From positions 13,324,428 to 13,388,427 of the forward strand of contig OZ025280.1 in NCBI GenBank assembly GCA_964019165.1: a stretch of DNA of 64,000 bases. The letters run 5' to 3'. This document shows, one piece after another, positions 58,920-64,000 of the stretch (its first letter is position 1; every line of letters starts with the position of its first letter). This DNA is from Mastigias papua (Eukaryota; Cnidaria; Scyphozoa; Rhizostomeae; Mastigiidae). The notes beneath the pieces are model-generated. The model saw only the letters and a program-made list of their open reading frames with translations, was not told the origin of the DNA and ran no database searches. Both the position numbers and the translations under genes were made by a program.

Positions 58920-60836
58920 ATGGACTATTGATGGAAAAATTATTATTTGGTGGAGGACCAAGTCCATTTCTGTTAGGAGCAATAATAGCAGAACACCTGA
59001 AGCAATACAAAGAGAAACAACTTCAAGTGGTAGAAGAACGTCATGATTCTCTATCTGTGGATGATATTATATCTGATGGTGATGAGATCAGCAAGTTGCA
59101 TGACATGAAAAGGCAAATGATCAACATGTTCAAAGATGGGGCATTTCAACTGCATAAATGGCATTCAAACGCAGTAGAGTTAGAAGACTGCACATCATCA
59201 CACGAAGCTCAGATGTATGCAGACGAGTCATTGGGATCATGAAACGCCCAGGTGAGTATCCTTGGACAGAAGTGGAACAAGAATCAAGATCTGATCTCAG
59301 TGACTTTTCTGCCTGCAAAGGAGACAACTGAAATAACGAAGAGAGGAATTCTCAGAGGTATGGCTCGAGTCTTTGATCTTTAGGGGATAGCAGCACCAGT
59401 GTTATTGAAAGGCAAAACAATGTATAGACAAGCCTGTTAAGATAACCTTCCATGGGACAAACAACTACTGGAATCATTGGCCAAGCAATGGGGGAAATGG
59501 CAGAGGCAACTACCTGAATGAAACTCAATACCCAGGTATGTGTCTTTGAAAGCAGTCAAGAATATCCAACTATATGGATTTGGTGAAGTTGATCATGCAT
59601 GAGCACATTCAGACCCTGCATGGGGGAGTCAATTCAACCATGGTGAGAACACAGAATCATTGGTGGATTCCAAAGCTGAGAAGACTTGTGAAGTCCATCA
59701 TTCATAGCTGCCCAGGATGTAAGAAGTATCGATCAATTCCACTTCAAGCCCCAGGACAAGCAAACTTACCAGAATTTCGGACAACTCCAGGAAGACCATT
59801 TCAAGTAACTGGTGTAGACTTTGCGGGACCAGTCATTTATTGACATAAGAAGAAAATGCAGAATAAGTGTTATGTTGTCATAAAAACTTGTACTACAACC
59901 AGAACAGTGTCATTCCAATTGTTGCCAGATTCAACAGCAGAAGAGTTCCAGCAAAGTCTGAAGTTGTTTATTGCAAAGAGAGGAACACCAAAAATGCTAG
60001 TGAGTGATAATAATAAAACATTTGTGGTGTGGTAAAACATTTGTGGTGTGGTAAAACATTTGTGGTGTGGTAAAACATTTGTGGTGGCTGGTACATGGAT
60101 TAAGAAATTGAAGAAGAGCACAGATTTGAGAAGCTGCTTGGGTAAGAGTCAAATCGTTTGGCAATTTCAATCTCAGCCATGCAGCATGGTGGGGTGGATT
60201 TTTGAAAGACTAATTGGAATCATCAAGCATACTTTCAATCAAACCAGTGGGAAATCACTGCTGACATTCAAGGAGTAGGAAGATGTTGTTGTTGACATTG
60301 AGATATCAATGAAAAACCAGCCATTGATGTACCAAGGAGAAGAGTTTGATTCTCAGCCACAAACTCCAAATATGCTTATGTTTGGTGGGAATGTCAGAAC
60401 TCTGGAAATTGATCTTGAAGTTGAAGTTGAAAGGTTGCCCTACATTAAACGGGAAAAGTACCTACATTGTGGACTTGCTGGACGTCTGAGTATGTGAAAG
60501 CCCTTAGAGAGAGACAGTACAAGATGGAGAAGTAGTAATTATCAAGGGACAAGAAAAATCAAGGATTCTGGGAACTTGGAATAGTGACATCCTTAATCAA
60601 AGGGAAAGATGGAATCATAAGAGGAGTAAACCTATGAGCTGGAAAAGGTATAATGGAAAGACCTTTACCACATGTATATCCATTGGAACTAAGGACAGAA
60701 ACATTGAAGTTTAATCCGAAGGCTAAAGAGTTCCACCAAGACTGTGTGCTCATCAAGCAAACTAGAGGAGCAAAAGAAACTGCTAAAGCACTAATTCAAT
60801 ATTTTGCAGACGAGAATGGTGATGAACTGTAGACAT
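58920..60836 (+). pseudogene. second BEL/Pao Pol: RT end, Pao linker, integrase, DUF5641
   Basis: RT remains from 58928: FGGGPSPFLLGAIIAEHL and a catalytic box reading SLSVDDIISDGDE (S where Y is usual), then FQLHKWHSN. The Pao/peptidase_A17 region follows in another frame (LGQKWNKNQD, TKRGILRGMARVFD, WDKQLLESLAKQWGKW). The integrase is at 59574-60280 (HGGVNSTMVRTQNHWWIPKL, CPGCKKYRSI, FQVTGVDFAGP), interrupted by TGA at 59841-59843 and a 19-bp repeat at 60014. A DUF5641 piece with WTSEYVKALRERQYKMEK ends it. There are many stops and frameshifts. The element starts inside RT; gag and the first part of pol are absent. Confidence 0.85.
60014..60086 (+). repeat. 19-bp tandem repeat in BEL integrase
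   Basis: Three full units and one partial of TAAAACATTTGTGGTGTGG. The three extra units add 57 bp, which keeps the frame but brings in a stop. Confidence 0.92.
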
Positions 60837-60870
60837 GTATGGAAAAATATTTTAGCTCCCTTGGACTAAA

Positions 60871-61100
60871 TAGGGGGAGTGTGTTGAGAATAAACTGATT
60901 TGTTAATTTTGAGTTATATATGTTATATTACGTAATTACTATATTCAGTCTAAAACTCAGTTCATACTTCATAATTTTTCTCAAACTCATATGCTTAATA
61001 CTGGGCTGGCGCCAGACAGTCTGCTCCATAATCCGTTGTAAGTTCCTTAGCATACTTACGCAAAAATAGTGGAAGTGTGGTGGAATTCCTTCGATTGGTA
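60871..61100 (+). repeat. probable start of the second BEL 3' LTR
   Basis: Purine tract AGGGGGAGTG at 60871-60880 followed by TGTTGAGAAT. The right end is not determined. No gene is seen between here and 61409. Confidence 0.4.
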
Positions 61101-61408
61101 AGCAACACAATTACGGATTTGAAAATAGTTCAACTTTTTCGTTATCCTTAAGCACCTTCACATACAAAATGCAGCACCCTGCCACATAGTATGGACTTTT
61201 TGCATTCTAATCCATATGAATCATGCACTTCCATATGCACTCCCTTTTCTGCACTCACTTTGCCTACCATATTTTGATACGGATAACTTTGAAGCAAGGC
61301 TATGAGAAGTACAGAAATATCCGCATTTATATAACCATACACTAAAAGAATACCGGGACTCAATGAGAGTTCAAAAGTCCTCTCGTGAAATTGGTGAAAC
61401 ATTAATCA

Positions 61409-62500
61409 ATGGTCAACAAACTAAGTGTTGGTGAACTATGTGAACTTTCAGATCACAGCCCAATCAAGCTATCTATAAAAAGCTCAAACAATATCATTAC
61501 ATCGGAAGCGCAGCCTGATATATCAGTCTGTTATATCATAAATCTACCTGCGTATGATGACAATAAGCTTCTACAGAAGTATAAAAAACAATACTATATC
61601 AATGGTGCTTCAATGTCAGAAATTTTATCTTTGGCAATGGAAAGCAGCGAGATAACTAGTTTTCTAACAGATATATCAAATGAATTGGACTATAGTGATT
61701 TATCCATAGAGGAAGTTATTGCATCATTGTGAGCCAACATGATAGATTTATTAGAGGCTCATTTAACTCCAGAAATATTTTTCGTAAAGCCAAAAATAAA
61801 AACAATCTTAAGTGGAGGAATAAATGTCTTTGGTTTGATGCTGAGTGTTGGAAACACAAGCAGTTATTAAACAACAAACAAAAATAATATCAAGCTGCAC
61901 TGAAGACTTCCTCCAATTTTGAAGATAATCACAGTAATAATCGTAAGTCAGCTTATTTTCAATAGCAAAGGGTTTATAAAAAACTAATAAGATACAAACG
62001 CCACAGTTTTCTTGAAAAAAAGAAAACAGAACTTCGGTATCTGAATGGAGAAGCTCAAAAAGTTTTCTGGAAACTGTTGAAAAGCAGAAATGAAAACCAG
62101 AGTCTAACCTTTTCTAATAACCAATTGTCAAATCATGTCAGTACCCTTCTAAAACTCTGAAGATAGCAAGGACAGATAACAATAATTATGAGATCCTGGC
62201 TCCTTCTATTGACACCATGATGCAAAAAAACCTAATTGATGAAACTTTAAATCGTGACATTACTTTAGAGGAAGTCAAACTGATGGCAAAAAGCTCAAAA
62301 ACGGAAAAGCTTCTGGGCTTGATATGTTGTCTGCTGAGCTTCTAAAACATGCAAATGACAATGTCATGCTTGTGTTTACTAGACTATTTAGCAAACTATT
62401 ACACTTTGGAAAATTCCCTGGTGAATACTTTTAGTCCTTTTAAAAGGGGGGATGAAGCAAATCTGAATAAGTACAGGGGTATTACACTATTAGGTATATA
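61409..62500 (+). pseudogene. LINE fragment: endonuclease end to RT start
   Basis: SDHSPIKLSIKSS matches the last endonuclease motif; KWRNKCLWFDAECWKHKQ the usual linker; TLEEVKLMAKSSKTEKLLG and FKRGDEANLNKYRGITLL the first RT blocks. Frames change several times and stops are common. The RT catalytic core is missing. Confidence 0.65.
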
Positions 62501-63374
62501 AGATAATAGCATTTTCGACAGTTTTTCGAAGTTGTTTAACTTTACTTTTTACCCTCAAATAACCCCACTTTAAGTAGCTTTATTTGATAGGATATCAGTC
62601 TTTGCAGCTTTAACTTTTCCTTGTCACTGGCATCTGCTTTTAAAGGTAAAGCTTCAATGGGGCCAAATGCCTCCTCTTGGTACAATGCTGCCATAAGCTG
62701 TCAGATATCTTCGTACATTTTGACCAGATCTGCCTCCATATCAGTTCCCTCAAAGTCTTTTTTAACCTTTTGCTCATACAGACTAACATTAAGATTGTGT
62801 ACTTTTTCATCATTCCATGTCCATCTCTGTTTTTCGTCAGAACTTATCACCTCACTGATAAGCTAATCTTGGAACTGAATCCTTGCTTCATGAGTTGCTG
62901 GGTGAGATTTGGCTATCCTCACAGCTACCTCTACTGTCCAGACTTTCATTGTCAGAAACTGTCAGTGCTTGCATGGCCATTAGCAAACACGGTTTGGCTT
63001 GGTGCCATCCTTAAGAAAAGTAGGAATTGGTGTTTTCAGCATGAAAGCAAAGGATGATATGATAGCCTTAGGAATCATAAAGTGGACACAATTGATTGCA
63101 GGGTTGGATAGGCCTGATTCTGTTGACCTCAAGGTAACTTTGGAAAGGACATTAGTTAGTCTTGCAAAAAATATTTAAATACATTAGATTTTGTCATACT
63201 TTCTTTTAATTTCAAGAGTCTTGCTCTTTATAGCCTGATGAAAAGCCATCTTTTACCACAAATTGAGTGCTGCATGCCAAATTCCCAAAGATTGCTATTC
63301 TCGAAGGCCTATTCACAAGCCAAGTATCATGCTGGCATGAGATCGCATGCCTGTTTGGAATACCGAAATGACAC
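62501..63374 (-). other. unresolved; possible decayed coding on the minus strand
   Basis: On the minus strand 62545-62860 a mostly open frame reads WTWNDEKVHNLNVSLYEQ and ALYQEEAFGPIEALPLKA. I cannot name it. It follows the YR-type RT downstream on the same strand. Confidence 0.3.
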
Positions 63375-64000
63375 TCATGCCAGCACGGACCTCGTGCGAG
63401 CATGACATTTCTCATGTAAAAGGCCTCTTACTGAAGTAATGACAAAGCCAAGAAACACCAGGCTGTGGTTGGGAACTAAAGCTGACTTTTGGGGACAAAG
63501 AACAATCCCCAGTGTATCAAGATGCAGGATAGATTCCGCTACAGTTGTAGCAAAGCCTTGATATGTCTCATACAGGAGGATAAAATCATCTAGATAGCCT
63601 GCAATGGTGTGTCCTTCAACATGTAGTTTTGAGATAAATGGTTTAATTAGTTTTGTAAATTTCCATGAACAGCTTGCGAAACCATTGGGGTAGGCTGTAT
63701 ACTTATATACATTGCTATGGTACTTGAGGTTTAGACATTTCTGATGGTTTGAGTGACTTTTTACACAGTAATATGCATCTTTTAAATCAACAGAGACCAT
63801 CCAGCACCCTGGTGAGACCAACTTTAGAATAGAATGGATTGTTTCCATCTTAACATGGGCATATTTAACATACTAATTGAATTCTGTAAGAGCTAATATT
63901 AAGCAGACATATCTATCACTTTTTGGGACAGTAAATGTAGGAGAAACAAATTCCCCAGGCTCATGTATGCTTTTTTCAATCATGCCTTTCTGCAGTAAAG
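63375..64000 (-). pseudogene. DIRS/Ngaro-type reverse transcriptase, runs off the window
   Basis: The minus strand shows EFVSPTFTVPKSDRYVC, VSVDLKDAYYCV, YPNGFASCSWKFTKLIKPF, the catalytic IAGYLDDFILLYE, then LCPQKSALVP and LVFLGFVITS. This pattern is characteristic of DIRS-like YR retroelements. A TAG at about 63873-63875 breaks it between LTEFN and YVKYAHVKME. The 5' part lies outside the window. Confidence 0.82.

Overview
This window is a piece of an animal nuclear genome, almost certainly an invertebrate. It has spliced genes with GT-AG introns, (TA)n and (GT)n microsatellites, and a very dense, nested load of transposable elements (TEs). The element set (Ty1/copia, BEL/Pao, Penelope-like, tyrosine-recombinase (YR) retroelement, CR1/L2-type LINEs with 2A-like peptides, Merlin, piggyBac, Kolobok, Tc1/mariner, ISL2EU with YqaJ, a KDZ transposase gene and a Rep gene with HUH plus SF3 helicase) suits cnidarians, molluscs, sponges or invertebrate deuterostomes. 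The sequence alone does not fix the species. No ordinary host housekeeping gene was recognised.

Layout. 1-3.57 kb: right part of a broken Ty1/copia element. 3.6-5.0 kb: Penelope scrap and a MITE. 5.35-17.0 kb, minus strand: an unidentified gene, then a long multi-exon KDZ transposase gene with a CR1-like LINE in one intron and one premature stop. 17-23 kb: gene-poor, with a BEL integrase scrap and a LINE tail. 23.07-28.27 kb: a complete Merlin element with 622-bp inverted repeats, a 9-bp target duplication and an open transposase. It sits in an unidentified minus-strand gene (28.3-29.0 kb). 29.3-36.7 kb: a minus-strand Penelope copy split by a Kolobok element (29548-32299) and a piggyBac element (33031-36307), both at TTAA sites. 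36.7-39.8 kb: a plus-strand Penelope copy, head to head with the first. 39.9-57.8 kb: a BEL/Pao element (LTR, gag, last part of pol, LTR) interrupted by a roughly 15-kb ISL2EU element. Its transposase gene is split by a tandem array of four LTRs and three internal regions. The space between its two convergent genes holds a Penelope scrap, a frameshifted Rep gene, a truncated LINE with target duplication and a Tc1/mariner element; copies of a 279-bp inverted-repeat sequence lie at both ends of this space. 58.3-64 kb: fragments of a YR retroelement (recombinase and reverse transcriptase), a second BEL/Pao element and a LINE.

The insertions can be ordered. BEL was hit by ISL2EU, and ISL2EU by the LTR array, the LINE and others. 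Penelope was hit by Kolobok and piggyBac. Merlin, piggyBac and Tc1 have open transposases and ends that can be found, so they look youngest. Copia, BEL, ISL2EU and the YR element are dead. Exon positions were read by eye from splice signals, reading phase and family motifs. Copy identities are visual estimates, and family names rest on motif recognition, not searches.
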